A stretch of DNA of 64,000 nucleotides from an uncultured Desulfocapsa sp. (GCA_947311435.1 CAMZKT010000009.1:1-64000), one strand, 5' to 3'. Positions 1 through 8,670 are shown, numbered from the stretch's first letter. Numbers and translations are program-made. Notes: generated by a model not told the origin, from the sequence alone.

Positions 1-74
1 AACATAAGAGGGCTCTGGGGTGCAATGAAAAAATATGGTTTTATCTGTAAAATTAATTAGTTGACTGAAAATAA

Positions 75-93
75 CTTTTTACGAGACCATCAG
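75..93. repeat. possible end of a short dispersed intergenic repeat
   Basis: The sequence CTTTTTACGAGACCATCAG resembles CTTTTTACGAGTTTATCAG at 9216-9234. From memory, motifs of this kind (CTTTTTACGA...CATCA) are common as ends of short dispersed repeats in deltaproteobacterial genomes. The similarity inside this window alone is not statistically convincing. The copy lies immediately upstream of the truncated diguanylate cyclase. Confidence 0.3.
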
Positions 94-101
94 GTTTTAC
101 C

Positions 102-677
102 ATGTCTGTTTTTAATGACATGGTGGTTCAATTACGTAAAAACCAAAACGAGCTCAAACTACTTGCAACAATGGATCCCCTGACAGGACTTTCAAATCGC
201 AAACACTTAATGGATACGCTGGCTTTACACTCAGAGCGTTACTCCAGGCATCAAACTCCTTTCTCAATCCTGATGGCAGACCTTGACCATTTTAAAGAAG
301 TAAATGATACCTACGGCCACCTCGCTGGAGATGCCGTGCTTAAACGAATAGGAACAATCTTACTTGAAATGCTACGTTCGATTGACACTGCAGGACGTTA
401 CGGGGGGGAAGAATTCTTAATCATTTTGGACAATACGGGGATGGAGGAGGCCAGGCAGACCGCAGAGCGTATCAGAACAGCAGTTGAAGAAAGCAAGATC
501 ACAGCAGCCACTCATACAATCCAAGTTACCGTCAGTATAGGTGTCGCGACAATAAATAGCAGTATGACTATGAACATCGACGGGCTAATCGACCTGGCAG
601 ACAAAGCTCTTTATACCGCAAAACAACAGGGCAGAAATTGCACCGCGTGGTCATCGTGTGAGGAAACAGCTGAGTAG
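102..677 (+). CDS. diguanylate cyclase, GGDEF domain, N-terminally truncated
   Basis: The protein is a bare GGDEF domain that would make cyclic di-GMP from two GTP. The signature GGEEF is at residues 101-105, the metal-binding Asp lies in MADLDHFK (about D60), and an allosteric I-site RSID precedes the signature by five residues, so both catalysis and product inhibition look intact. Residues 1-20 (FNDMVVQLRKNQNEL) match the last helix of a HAMP domain. That implies a membrane sensor parent whose front is missing. Upstream, this frame has stops at 48-50, 54-56, 66-68 and 72-74, and frame 1 of the same stretch shows no HAMP sequence either. No clear ribosome binding site precedes the ATG. It is either a truncated relic or a short cytoplasmic cyclase. 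The GGEEF codons contain a run of seven G. Confidence 0.85.
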   Translation: MSVFNDMVVQLRKNQNELKLLATMDPLTGLSNRKHLMDTLALHSERYSRHQTPFSILMADLDHFKEVNDTYGHLAGDAVLKRIGTILLEMLRSIDTAGRYGGEEFLIILDNTGMEEARQTAERIRTAVEESKITAATHTIQVTVSIGVATINSSMTMNIDGLIDLADKALYTAKQQGRNCTAWSSCEETAE

Positions 678-700
678 CTAAATCCTGCACTTCAGAAAAT
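678..700. repeat. 23-bp sequence repeated exactly at 52738-52760
   Basis: CTAAATCCTGCACTTCAGAA plus AAT occurs here and at 52738-52760 with no mismatch. An exact 23-mer is not expected twice by chance in 64 kb. Here it forms the left arm of the hairpin 679-742; at the other site no second arm is visible. It may be the scar or terminal repeat of a mobile element. Confidence 0.6.
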
Positions 701-742
701 GGAGCATGAATTATTCTTTCATGTTTTGCAGTGCAGGATTTA
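679..742 (+). terminator. long hairpin after the diguanylate cyclase gene
   Basis: TAAATCCTGCACT (679-691) and AGTGCAGGATTTA (730-742) are perfect 13-bp inverted arms, and an inner pair CATGAA/TTCATG extends the structure. It starts two bases after the stop codon and sits between the cyclase and a convergent gene. There is no classical T-run, so it may be a repeat-derived palindrome rather than a true terminator. Confidence 0.45.
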
Positions 743-762
743 AGTAGTATTGTGCTGAAACT

Positions 763-1518
763 CTACTGGATAATTTCAAGAAGCCGAGAATAAACCCATC
801 CCTTCCCTTTTTGCTCAGATTCAATTTGAACCCAGTTTTTAGAATAGGCCAAAGCCTGTATCTTGCGCCCGCTTTCCAGCATAAACTGAATATTACTTGT
901 CATGCCCGGTGCCGTTCGTACATTACAGGTCTTTAACACTTTCATTACCAATGGTGTTACAAACACAACATCTGAACTGCTGTTTAAAAAGGTTTGCACC
1001 TGTAATTCCCGGATCGGCTGAATCAACTGCTGGGCAGTGCTTGACAGATCAAAAGCTTTTTCAACATCCCCCCGATTCAGTGCTTCCACGCTCATTACGA
1101 TAACCTGCTCTGCCTCCAACACAACCTGCCTTTGCTGGTCATTCATCTGCCTATCACCAACTTCATTAAGCATTGATTTCACCTCAGCAATATTTGCAAC
1201 AGTCTCGGCCTTGCTGCTATGGCTCCGTAATTTGGCCTTAGTACGCACAACCTCACGGTTACTGTTCTGCTTGGAAAGAACAAGCATCTTGATTTCTTTC
1301 TGCTTTTCAGCAAGCTCCTGCTCCAAGCGTGCCACTTCCCTTATCAGATTTTTGTTGTGCTCCTCAAACAGTTGCTCCCGCTGGCTTGACAACTTAGCAG
1401 TTTCAGTTACATCCGGACACACACAACTACTGAGCACCAGGGAGAGCATCACAAGCAGTGCACCTGCGTATGCTCGTTTGTTTTTGACCAATTTAAGGAT
1501 AACTTGCATCATTTCCAT
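763..1518 (-). CDS. lipoprotein with coiled coil and C-terminal bacterial SH3 domain
   Basis: The sequence begins with a hydrophobic signal segment ending in a lipobox LSSC (Cys at about residue 32), so the product should be lipid-anchored to a membrane facing the periplasm. Residues about 42-100 are a charged, heptad-rich coiled coil (EQLFEEHNKNLIREVARLEQ). The last 57 residues look like an SH3b/SH3_3 domain (NVRTAPG ... GWVYSRLL), a fold that commonly binds peptidoglycan. The middle helical stretch is not recognised. A periplasmic or cell-wall-associated structural role is inferred; no enzyme motif is visible. The start is uncertain, because ATGs at codons 1, 3 and 4 are all possible. It is convergent with the cyclase gene and stands alone. 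Confidence 0.7.
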   Translation of the reverse strand: MEMMQVILKLVKNKRAYAGALLVMLSLVLSSCVCPDVTETAKLSSQREQLFEEHNKNLIREVARLEQELAEKQKEIKMLVLSKQNSNREVVRTKAKLRSHSSKAETVANIAEVKSMLNEVGDRQMNDQQRQVVLEAEQVIVMSVEALNRGDVEKAFDLSSTAQQLIQPIRELQVQTFLNSSSDVVFVTPLVMKVLKTCNVRTAPGMTSNIQFMLESGRKIQALAYSKNWVQIESEQKGKGWVYSRLLEIIQ

Positions 1519-1666
1519 ATATTCTATTTAGGTAACTGCTCACAGGAATAAACAACTTATATTCGAGAACCCCGGAATTTGTAACTTCCTCCAGAGTGCT
1601 GTAGCTTTATGCAGACAGGCTGACACCGCATGTCAGTCATACGCAAGCCAGCGTGACCGCTGAAAG

Positions 1667-1693
1667 ATGTAGTTCCCTGTGAGGGAACTACAT
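1667..1693. terminator. perfect 12-bp palindromic hairpin
   Basis: ATGTAGTTCCCT, then a GTG loop, then AGGGAACTACAT form a perfect stem. It lies between the SH3 lipoprotein start and the 3' end of the radical SAM gene, about 60 bp past that gene's stop, so it may end its transcript. No strong T-run follows on either strand. Confidence 0.45.
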
Positions 1694-1753
1694 GTTCAGA
1701 TAGTATTTAATAGGAAAATCCCTATATAAAACAATCACTATAAAAGCAGTATA

Positions 1754-4700
1754 TCAGGAAATAGAAAGAAACTGAAGCTCAGGTTGAAGAGTTTTGACCC
1801 TATTCTTCCAAAGAGGACAATTCGCATGAATACACTCTTTGTTTTTCCTATACTGTGAGCAGCGAAGCATCCCTTTCGCCTCCATGGGTACAGAAAGTAT
1901 TGTTTCCGACAGCCTTGCAGTCTCGGAAAGGGCAAGCCAGGTCTCCCGTTGACAACAGCGACCTCCACAGTACTGAGAAATATACGATAGTATCCTTGCT
2001 GTGAAATCCTGTGCTACCTGTCTCGGTATCGGTGTAAGAGGTGTTGCCGAAAGTATTGTTGAAACCGCAATACCGGTGCCAATTGCAGCTCCGCATGCTC
2101 CCCAGAATCCGCAGACACCACCTGGAATACCTGCACCACGACTAATACCTGCACGAATGGCCTCTTCCTTTAATTCGCCTCCGCTGTTACGAAAACACGC
2201 AAGAATAATGCCTGGAATCATCGCATGATGTTCCGGGCCATGCATTGGAATGGAAGGGTGGTTACGGATCAGTTCGAGCAAAGTGATGAGATCCCGCTCC
2301 TGTGTATCCCCGCAAATTCTTTGAATCACTTCCATCCCATTTTCTCGATGACAACCATCGCAAACAAAGTGACTCTGTTCACAACAAGCATTTGTAGAAA
2401 AGAAACCGCCGCAATAGTTGCAAGCCATTTCCTGAGCAGTCGTAAAATACTGTAAATCACCCCCACAAACCATGCAGCCTTCATTACTCCGCTCTGTAGA
2501 TTTATTATCCGAAGGGTCTTCGCAACAACCAGAGGAGCTTGGAACACAACAATTTTCGACAATATAAGATATTTCCGGCTGCGGAGAACAACAGGAGTTT
2601 TTCATTTCAATATTGGTCACCACCCCCTTTACGTCTACAACAAAAACAGAGTCATCCAACACGGATAATTCTTGACGTGGTATGGAAGTACGCCTTCCTT
2701 TAGCCAAAAAAATACCGGATTCTGTGTAAACTGCTCCATACGGCCCTCTGTATATCACATCAACAAATGCTTCTCCCATGGCAGGACGAAAAGCTTCATA
2801 AGTGAGAGAAAAAAAATCCACATTCTCAACCTGACGGTACGGAAAACGCTTAATAAAACGAATCAGACTAAAACCGGCAGCCTCCATCATGACCACCAAC
2901 TCTTCCTGCTGCATGGCACCGCCCAAACACTCGCCCCGATATCTAACATTATTCTTCAAAGATACAGGAATCGCTGTATCCGTAACAATATCAGAAACAA
3001 CCAGCCTACCCCCAGGTTTCAAAATACGAAATATCTCCTGGTACGTCATACGCTTGTCCGGACTGAGGTTAATAACGCAGTTGGAAATCACCACATCCGC
3101 GACATCGCTATCCAGTGGGATCTTCTCAAGAAACCCCTTTTTAAATACCACATTTTGGTAGCCCAGACGTTCACTCACCTGTTTTTGTGATTCCATGGCC
3201 AACTCCAGCATTTCATCCGTCATATCGATGCCGTAAACCTGACCGTCCCTGCCAACAGAAGAGGAAGCCATAAAACATTCGATGCCGGCCCCTGATCCTA
3301 GATCCACCAATGTTTCTCCCTTTTGCGGGTCAGCATCCGTGACCGGGCTTCCACACCCATAGGAATGTTTTTTAGTCTTTCCCGGAATAAAGTCAGCATC
3401 GGCCTGAGCAGGCGCCAAAGGATTAAGTATATCGTCGTTTGCATTCAATGCTGCTTCCCCATAAAACTCCCGAACGGAACTGTGCCCATGGTCAGATGCC
3501 AGGGAAATAAGACAGTTGCAATGGGTCAACGCAACACCAGTTGGCTCCTCGTCATCATCAGGACAATCATACCTGACATCTCCCATACGCAAAAGGATGC
3601 CCCTTTTTCCCTCACGTGTATATTTTCCAGCCTGATCTGCAATCAACTGTAGAGCAATTTGATTGTAAAGCTCCACATACGGGTCATACCCGACCCACTT
3701 CCCTCCACACATAAAACTGTGATCCACATCCCCTCCCCCCACCAGAAACTTAAGAGGGTTTTTCCGATACGCAGGAGAATCGACCAGGCTGGAGTTGCGC
3801 AACTTCTGCAAGACAGGACTTGTCTTCCACACTTCAGCCAGGCCCCGATCCAGATGTCCACAGGCTGTTTTCTCCATGCAAACAAGGGCAGGAGAAGGAT
3901 AAATCACTCCGTCAGGGCCAACAGCCACAGACTCCCAACCGGTATTTGACAAATCATAACGAGTGCCGGGAGTTGAAAACACCTGGCTTCGCACACTTTC
4001 AATGTTATCTACGCTGAGTCCTAGCTCCTCTGCACGCCTCCACGCCGCCAACAAAGCAGGAAAAATAGTCTCAGCAGGTATAAACTGCTCCCGGCTCCCT
4101 TTGCCACGGATAAAATGATAGAGAAAATGAATAGAGACAGCTCCCATTTCTGCAGCAACATCCACCACTTTTGATAAATCCTTTATATTTTCACTGCTAA
4201 TGGCCATTGAAAGGGTAAAGGGTATCTCCGCTTTTTTAATAGCCCTAAGATTTTTCATCAATTTTTTATAGCTTCCTTTGCCCCGCAGCCCATCATGAGA
4301 TTTCTCAAGACCATCAAGACTGACCTGTAGGTGAAGCCTTTCAAGTCCAGCTATTTCACTCAGAAACTGCTCAAGCAACATCCCGTTAGTTAATACCGCG
4401 GCATGCACCTCTTTATTAGCAGTAAGCAATCTTCCTAAAAATTTGAGAAAATCGGAATAAAGGAAAGGTTCCCCGCCGGTAAAAGAAAAAAGGCGACAGC
4501 CAAGCGCCAGAGCCTGTTCAACACCACTCTCAAGAAGTTTTGGGAGGAGACTCCGTGTTTTTGCTGGAGAGGAGCCAAAAAGGCAATGTCGGCAACTGAG
4601 ATTACAGGCATCGCTAATGTGAAACCAACACTCTTTCAGCTGGCTCAACTCAAGCATTGCAGCACGGCCAGTATACGGCTGCTTCACTTCCTTTGAAAAA

Positions 4701-4882
4701 GCATTTTCAAGGAGTGTGCGCTCATAAAAGCTGTCGTCATGTTTGTTTTCTGAGCGAAGTATCCTGTCGGCTTGAGAAGAAAGAACTATCCAGTCAGGAA
4801 TGTCCGCCTGAACATACAAAACCTGCTCCGCCAATTCGAAACGCTGCCAATCCTTCATAGGTCCGTACTTTTTATCCATCAT
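1754..4882 (-). CDS. radical SAM / ArsM-like methyltransferase / DUF5714 fusion protein
   Basis: This 1042-residue protein joins three enzymes. Residues about 80-420 are a radical SAM domain with CNLSCRHC at 93-100 (the 4Fe-4S cluster) and FTGGEPFL downstream. Residues about 470-770 are a class I SAM methyltransferase resembling ArsM arsenite methyltransferases: motif I is LVDLGSGAG, and cysteines in SYGCG, SNCVINLSPDK and RGECLGGA fall where ArsM has its three arsenic-binding cysteines. A Cys-rich linker with CC pairs and a zinc-ribbon-like region (CMVCGG, CNYCGG, CDGCH) follows. Residues about 870-1042 are DUF5714 (GPEHHAMIPG, GGVCGFWGACGAAIG). A role in arsenic or other thiophilic-element chemistry is inferred. 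DUF5714 has no established function that I know of. Translation is probably coupled to the upstream membrane protein gene, six bases away. Confidence 0.85.
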   Translation of the reverse strand: MMDKKYGPMKDWQRFELAEQVLYVQADIPDWIVLSSQADRILRSENKHDDSFYERTLLENAFSKEVKQPYTGRAAMLELSQLKECWFHISDACNLSCRHCLFGSSPAKTRSLLPKLLESGVEQALALGCRLFSFTGGEPFLYSDFLKFLGRLLTANKEVHAAVLTNGMLLEQFLSEIAGLERLHLQVSLDGLEKSHDGLRGKGSYKKLMKNLRAIKKAEIPFTLSMAISSENIKDLSKVVDVAAEMGAVSIHFLYHFIRGKGSREQFIPAETIFPALLAAWRRAEELGLSVDNIESVRSQVFSTPGTRYDLSNTGWESVAVGPDGVIYPSPALVCMEKTACGHLDRGLAEVWKTSPVLQKLRNSSLVDSPAYRKNPLKFLVGGGDVDHSFMCGGKWVGYDPYVELYNQIALQLIADQAGKYTREGKRGILLRMGDVRYDCPDDDEEPTGVALTHCNCLISLASDHGHSSVREFYGEAALNANDDILNPLAPAQADADFIPGKTKKHSYGCGSPVTDADPQKGETLVDLGSGAGIECFMASSSVGRDGQVYGIDMTDEMLELAMESQKQVSERLGYQNVVFKKGFLEKIPLDSDVADVVISNCVINLSPDKRMTYQEIFRILKPGGRLVVSDIVTDTAIPVSLKNNVRYRGECLGGAMQQEELVVMMEAAGFSLIRFIKRFPYRQVENVDFFSLTYEAFRPAMGEAFVDVIYRGPYGAVYTESGIFLAKGRRTSIPRQELSVLDDSVFVVDVKGVVTNIEMKNSCCSPQPEISYIVENCCVPSSSGCCEDPSDNKSTERSNEGCMVCGGDLQYFTTAQEMACNYCGGFFSTNACCEQSHFVCDGCHRENGMEVIQRICGDTQERDLITLLELIRNHPSIPMHGPEHHAMIPGIILACFRNSGGELKEEAIRAGISRGAGIPGGVCGFWGACGAAIGTGIAVSTILSATPLTPIPRQVAQDFTARILSYISQYCGGRCCQRETWLALSETARLSETILSVPMEAKGMLRCSQYRKNKECIHANCPLWKNRVKTLQPELQFLSIS

Positions 4883-4888
4883 ATTCAG

Positions 4889-5470
4889 TTATAATTCCTT
4901 TCCGATACGCAGCTGCTTGTCCTGCAAACGTTCTTCATATACAGACACGAGCAAAAAGGTGGCCAGAGGTTGAGCCAAAACCAGGGCAAAGGGAACAGAC
5001 CCGCCCAGAGACATAATTACCAGGTAAAACACCATAAGAACAATTTGATCGCGAAGAGGTTTTCTCACCGCCATACACCAGGACTCTTTAATGGCCTCAA
5101 AAAGCCCCATGTTTTTGTCTGTCATCAATGGCATCATATAGATTGTGGAAAAAGCCAGGAAACCAACAACAAATATACCCGGTAAAATCAGGAGTATAAA
5201 ACCAACAGCACTTGCCAGGGCAGCTAAAATCCCAAACGCCAGAAGGGGGAAAAAAAGACGCATCTCAGAAAACAGGTCACCAACTTTTGGCTCACGACCT
5301 TCGCGCATGGTTCTGAGCAAGGATTGTATATAACCGGCAGTGGTGACTGGTGCCAGGAGACCGAAACTCAAAGTGACGACTATTAGCTGTATCAGAGTCA
5401 GTATGATGACTGGTACAATATATTGCAGGGTATTTTCCCAGGAAATTTTCAAATGTTCTTTGAAGTCCAT
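4889..5470 (-). CDS. polytopic membrane protein of unknown function
   Basis: The protein has about 193 residues and four or five hydrophobic segments, including VPVIILTLIQLIVVTLSFGL and LLAFGILAALASAVGFILLI. The ORF track starts 20 codons earlier, but the ATG at 5470 is preceded by the purine-rich AAGGAAGGAATGG, a good ribosome binding site, so I take that start. The overall look, with a glycine-rich GFILLILPGIF loop and an amphipathic segment (EAIKESWCMAV), recalls poorly characterised inner-membrane families with repeated helical hairpins. No family name is certain. Its stop codon lies six bases before the start of the radical SAM/ArsM fusion, so it probably shares that operon and might export or import a substrate or product. 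Confidence 0.7.
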   Translation of the reverse strand: MDFKEHLKISWENTLQYIVPVIILTLIQLIVVTLSFGLLAPVTTAGYIQSLLRTMREGREPKVGDLFSEMRLFFPLLAFGILAALASAVGFILLILPGIFVVGFLAFSTIYMMPLMTDKNMGLFEAIKESWCMAVRKPLRDQIVLMVFYLVIMSLGGSVPFALVLAQPLATFLLVSVYEERLQDKQLRIGKEL

Positions 5471-5629
5471 TCCATTCCTTCCTTGTATTTGTAGACAGCT
5501 CCTGAGAGAGTTGTCGTTTTTACTGTACATTTTGTCACATAAGTATTGGTTTAAAATACCCCCTCACGGGATGACCAACCATCGGTTTTTTCGACCACAA
5601 TGATGTAAGCACTATCCAGAACAAACAAT

Positions 5630-6994
5630 TTAATACAGTGCTTCAAGGGCTTCAACCAAACTTGCCACAGCAACAATTTCCAGGCCGTGCACAAGGTGTC
5701 GTGGCACATTGGCTCTTGGTATCACCGCTCTCTTAAAGCCGTGTTTTGCAGCCTCCTTCAACCTTGCTTCTCCATTGGCAACAGGTCGAATTTCACCACT
5801 CAGACCAATTTCACCAAAAAAGAGTGAATCATGGGGGATCACCCTGTCCTGCAAACTTGAAACAATACCAACCATGGCAGCAAGATCGGAACTTGTCTCA
5901 TACACCCGAATGCCTCCCACCACATTCACATACACCTCATCACTGGCCGTTGCCAACCCACCATGCTTGGCAAGAACCGCTAGAAGCATGGCAATTCTGT
6001 TCTGATCCATACCCACAGCCAGGCGTCTGGGATTCCCGGACTGACTCTCTGTAACCAGTGCCTGAATTTCAACAAGAAGGGGCCTGGTTCCCTCCCAAAC
6101 AACTGTGACAACACTACCGGACGATGGGCTTCCTGACCTTGAAAGAAACATGGCCGATGGATTTTTCACCTCCTTCAAACCACGATCTGTCATGGCAAAA
6201 AAGCCAAGCTCGCCCACACTGCCAAAACGGTTTTTGTCCGCCCGTAAAATACGATACCTGGCATCATCTGTTGACGAAAGAACAACCTGAGCATCAACAA
6301 TATGGCTCAGGGTCATGGGACCGGCAAGGGAGTGATCTTTGGTTACATGGCCAACCATAAAAATGGAAGTGTTGGTCTCCTTGGCATAGCGGGTGAGTAT
6401 TGCAGCGGATTCACGAACCTGAGAAATAGAGCCGGGAGCAGACTCGGATGACCTGGAATGTACTACCTGGATAGAATCAATAACAACCACCTGCGGCTGT
6501 ACCCTATCCATCACCTTACAAATTTCCTCAACTGAAGTTTCCGCAAGCATTTGGATATTATCAGCAGGCAGTTCGAGACGATCTGCACGTTCGGCGATCT
6601 GCTGCGGAGACTCTTCTCCCGAAACATACAACACAGGAATCCCGGAAGCAGCACTTTTGGCCAATGCCTGAAGAAGCAGGGTAGACTTACCCGCCCCTGG
6701 TGCGCCACCAATAAGCACGACAGATCCGCACACAATCCCCTGCCCCAACACCCTGTCAAATTCCGCAATCCCGGTGGAAAGTCTCTCAGCCCGACTACGA
6801 TCAACCTCAGAAAGAAGTTGTACAGTGGCTCGTTTACCACTGTACCCGACAGATCGTGCTCCAACGGCACTCTTACCCAAACGCACTTCTTTTACAGTAT
6901 TCCACTCTTTACAGGAACTGCATTGCCCCAGCCAACGACTATAATCTGCACCACAGTCAACACAGACAAAAGATGTTTCTTTTTTTTTAACCAT
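5630..6994 (-). CDS. radA: DNA repair protein RadA (Sms)
   Basis: RadA is a RecA-like ATPase that promotes branch migration and processing of recombination intermediates in the cytoplasm. The 454 residues are full length. A four-Cys zinc finger opens the protein (C11, C14, C25, C28, in CVDCG and CSSC), Walker A is GGAPGAGKST at 96-105, Walker B is VVVIDSIQ near 170-177, and the RadA-specific KNRFG motif is at 254-258. The remaining third is the Lon-protease-like domain (DRVIPHDSLFFGEIGLSGEI). It stands alone; the neighbours are unrelated by function. The promoter would have to lie in the short gap before the divergent EI24-type gene. Confidence 0.97.
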   Translation of the reverse strand: MVKKKETSFVCVDCGADYSRWLGQCSSCKEWNTVKEVRLGKSAVGARSVGYSGKRATVQLLSEVDRSRAERLSTGIAEFDRVLGQGIVCGSVVLIGGAPGAGKSTLLLQALAKSAASGIPVLYVSGEESPQQIAERADRLELPADNIQMLAETSVEEICKVMDRVQPQVVVIDSIQVVHSRSSESAPGSISQVRESAAILTRYAKETNTSIFMVGHVTKDHSLAGPMTLSHIVDAQVVLSSTDDARYRILRADKNRFGSVGELGFFAMTDRGLKEVKNPSAMFLSRSGSPSSGSVVTVVWEGTRPLLVEIQALVTESQSGNPRRLAVGMDQNRIAMLLAVLAKHGGLATASDEVYVNVVGGIRVYETSSDLAAMVGIVSSLQDRVIPHDSLFFGEIGLSGEIRPVANGEARLKEAAKHGFKRAVIPRANVPRHLVHGLEIVAVASLVEALEALY

Positions 6995-7072
6995 TTCTCC
7001 TCTATACCATTTAACCTGTCCAGCCTGAAAAAAAAAGAACGCCCCCTTTACTCAATCCAGAAAAGTCCTATT

Positions 7073-7873
7073 ATGTCTCTCATGAAAACGCTCAAACGAT
7101 ACAATCCAGGCGATCACCAATGGATCCCCCTCTCTTATTCTCTTGCATTTCTTTTACGTTCCAAACGGTTACTGGGATGGAGTGCAGTTCTTACCCTTGC
7201 CACCATCGTCTTAACCTGGCTCGGTTTTCTACTCACCGTTGACATTGTGGATAAGCTTACCGGGAGTTTTTTTCTCACCCAACCTGAAGCCGCAGGAATC
7301 TGGGGCTGGACAAGGTATTTAGGTTGGGAGGTCATGCATTGGGGATTTCTGATTATAAGCCGCATTGTAGCTTTTTATCTGGCCTTCCTTCTTGCTTACA
7401 GTCTCTCGGCACCAGGATATGTCTTTTTAAGTACCGCCACGGAGAAAAAACATGCTGGAGAGAACTTCGAGCCAGACGCTGCTCTCAATATTAAGGGATT
7501 GTTTATTGATCTCTGGGAAGGATTAAAAATTGGACTTTTGGGAATACTGGTAACCATTGCAGCACTGATGGCTAATTTTATTCCTGGAGTGGGACAAGTT
7601 GTCGTTTTGTTTTTATACACATACTACTCGGCTCTTATGTTTGTGGATTATTCCAGCTCCCGCAGGCGTTGGAGTCTTGGGGAAAAAATTTCCTGGCTAC
7701 AAAAACATAACAGGCAAGCTCTTCGTCTGGGAATTTTACCGGCAATTCTCAGTCTTGTACCGATAGTGAATATTTTTCTAATCGCCATGATTTTTCCTCT
7801 CATGACAGTGCACAGCACGCTCAACTTTATAAGCATTGAAAAGAAAGAGCAGCAGAAAAATCAGAAACAATAG
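7073..7873 (+). CDS. EI24/CysZ-type integral membrane protein
   Basis: The ORF track opens at 6551, but that front part only overlaps radA antisense. Real coding starts at the ATG at 7073 (or 7082), giving about 266 residues. Four or more membrane spans are visible (WSAVLTLATIVLTWLGFLLT, IVAFYLAFLLAYSLSAPGYV, IGLLGILVTIAALMANFIPG, LRLGILPAILSLVPIVNIFL), with the central SAPGYVFLS and the paired F(I)PGVGQ-type turns usual for the EI24 domain family. CysZ, the best-known member, imports sulfate. Whether this one does so in an organism that may respire sulfate cannot be told from sequence. No strong ribosome binding site is seen. It is monocistronic and divergent from radA. Confidence 0.75.
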   Translation: MSLMKTLKRYNPGDHQWIPLSYSLAFLLRSKRLLGWSAVLTLATIVLTWLGFLLTVDIVDKLTGSFFLTQPEAAGIWGWTRYLGWEVMHWGFLIISRIVAFYLAFLLAYSLSAPGYVFLSTATEKKHAGENFEPDAALNIKGLFIDLWEGLKIGLLGILVTIAALMANFIPGVGQVVVLFLYTYYSALMFVDYSSSRRRWSLGEKISWLQKHNRQALRLGILPAILSLVPIVNIFLIAMIFPLMTVHSTLNFISIEKKEQQKNQKQ

Positions 7874-7930
7874 AAAACATCCATTACGCAATAACCTATT
7901 GTCTACAAAAAACTCCACCGTACGAATCCA

Positions 7931-8149
7931 TCAAAAAATGGACTTTGGTTTATAAAGAGAAGCTCTGGATTGCTCTTTTCTCCCCTCCAGCACCTTACGA
8001 AGTAAGGCTAGCTCAGCTTTAGCCTTACGTAACAAAGCCTTTATTTCTTCCTGAGTTACCGGAGTGTTTTCTTTCTGCAACTCTAACTCAAGTTGCTCAA
8101 CCTCTTTTTGGCTTTTATACAGATCCTTTGCTAGAGCGGGAAGATACAT
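7931..8149 (-). CDS. small charged coiled-coil protein
   Basis: A 72-codon ORF, almost entirely helical and charged (KDLYKSQKEVEQLELELQKE ... RKAKAELALLRKVLEG), with heptad-like leucines and no signal peptide or membrane segment. I do not recognise the family. The amino-acid pattern is typical of a real small cytoplasmic protein rather than a shadow frame, and no longer ORF competes on either strand. No clear ribosome binding site precedes the ATG. It is convergent with the EI24-type gene. Confidence 0.5.
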   Translation of the reverse strand: MYLPALAKDLYKSQKEVEQLELELQKENTPVTQEEIKALLRKAKAELALLRKVLEGRKEQSRASLYKPKSIF

Positions 8150-8277
8150 TGCTATTTAAATGTTCTTACAAAAAAGGAATTGTTCACAGAGCACAGTACT
8201 TTTCCACAGTTGCCCTGTAAGCAGTTACATGGAAATGTAAGAAAAGAATTTTTAGGTTTCAACTTCTAAAACAAACA

Positions 8278-8667
8278 CTATTTAGTAGTGGCTGGAACCA
8301 GTTCTGGTGTCCAAAAGATCACATCGCGTTCCTCAACCTCTTTCCAGAAACTGACACCATCCCATTCCTTTACCTGCTCAACATAGCCAGGGTGCATTAT
8401 CTTAAGCATTATTTTATCCGCTCCTTCTATTTTCCCTTCATCAAAAAGTCGTACAGCCTGTATCGGAGTATTACCAAGATAAATCCATTCTCCCTGACAG
8501 GGTATACCATCTCCCACAGCCCGGTATAAAACATAGGCTCCCTTGGGTACGGAATTTATCTTTATCCTGAGATTTTTTTCCCCTGAACAACCCGACAGAA
8601 AAAGAAACGTAATTAACAGAATGAAGGGGCACAACCATCCTGAGACCCGGATTTTTTTTTCTCGCAT
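8278..8667 (-). CDS. small lipoprotein of unknown function
   Basis: The 129 residues start with a basic N-terminus and hydrophobic stretch ending in the lipobox LSGC, so the mature protein is lipid-anchored. The mature part (INSVPKGAYVLYRAVGDGIP ... YLGNTPI) resembles a degenerate PEGA-type beta module, where a short repeat follows the pattern SxPxGAxVxxxGxxxGxTP. A ribosome binding site AAGGA lies seven bases before the ATG. It ends the pair begun by the neighbouring lipoprotein 8671-9021, three bases upstream, with which it shares the module type. Envelope function is inferred; partners are unknown. Confidence 0.7.
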   Translation of the reverse strand: MREKKIRVSGWLCPFILLITFLFLSGCSGEKNLRIKINSVPKGAYVLYRAVGDGIPCQGEWIYLGNTPIQAVRLFDEGKIEGADKIMLKIMHPGYVEQVKEWDGVSFWKEVEERDVIFWTPELVPATTK

Positions 8668-8670
8668 CTC

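Noticed and set aside
1645-1672. Similarity between 1645-1672 and 25759-25786 (22 of 28 bases)
   Set aside because: A match this good is expected several times by chance in 64 kb, and the flanks do not align; not treated as a repeat or shared RNA motif.
6551-7072. Plus-strand extension of the EI24-type ORF
   Set aside because: It overlaps radA antisense and has no family-like sequence; the recognisable membrane protein starts at 7073.
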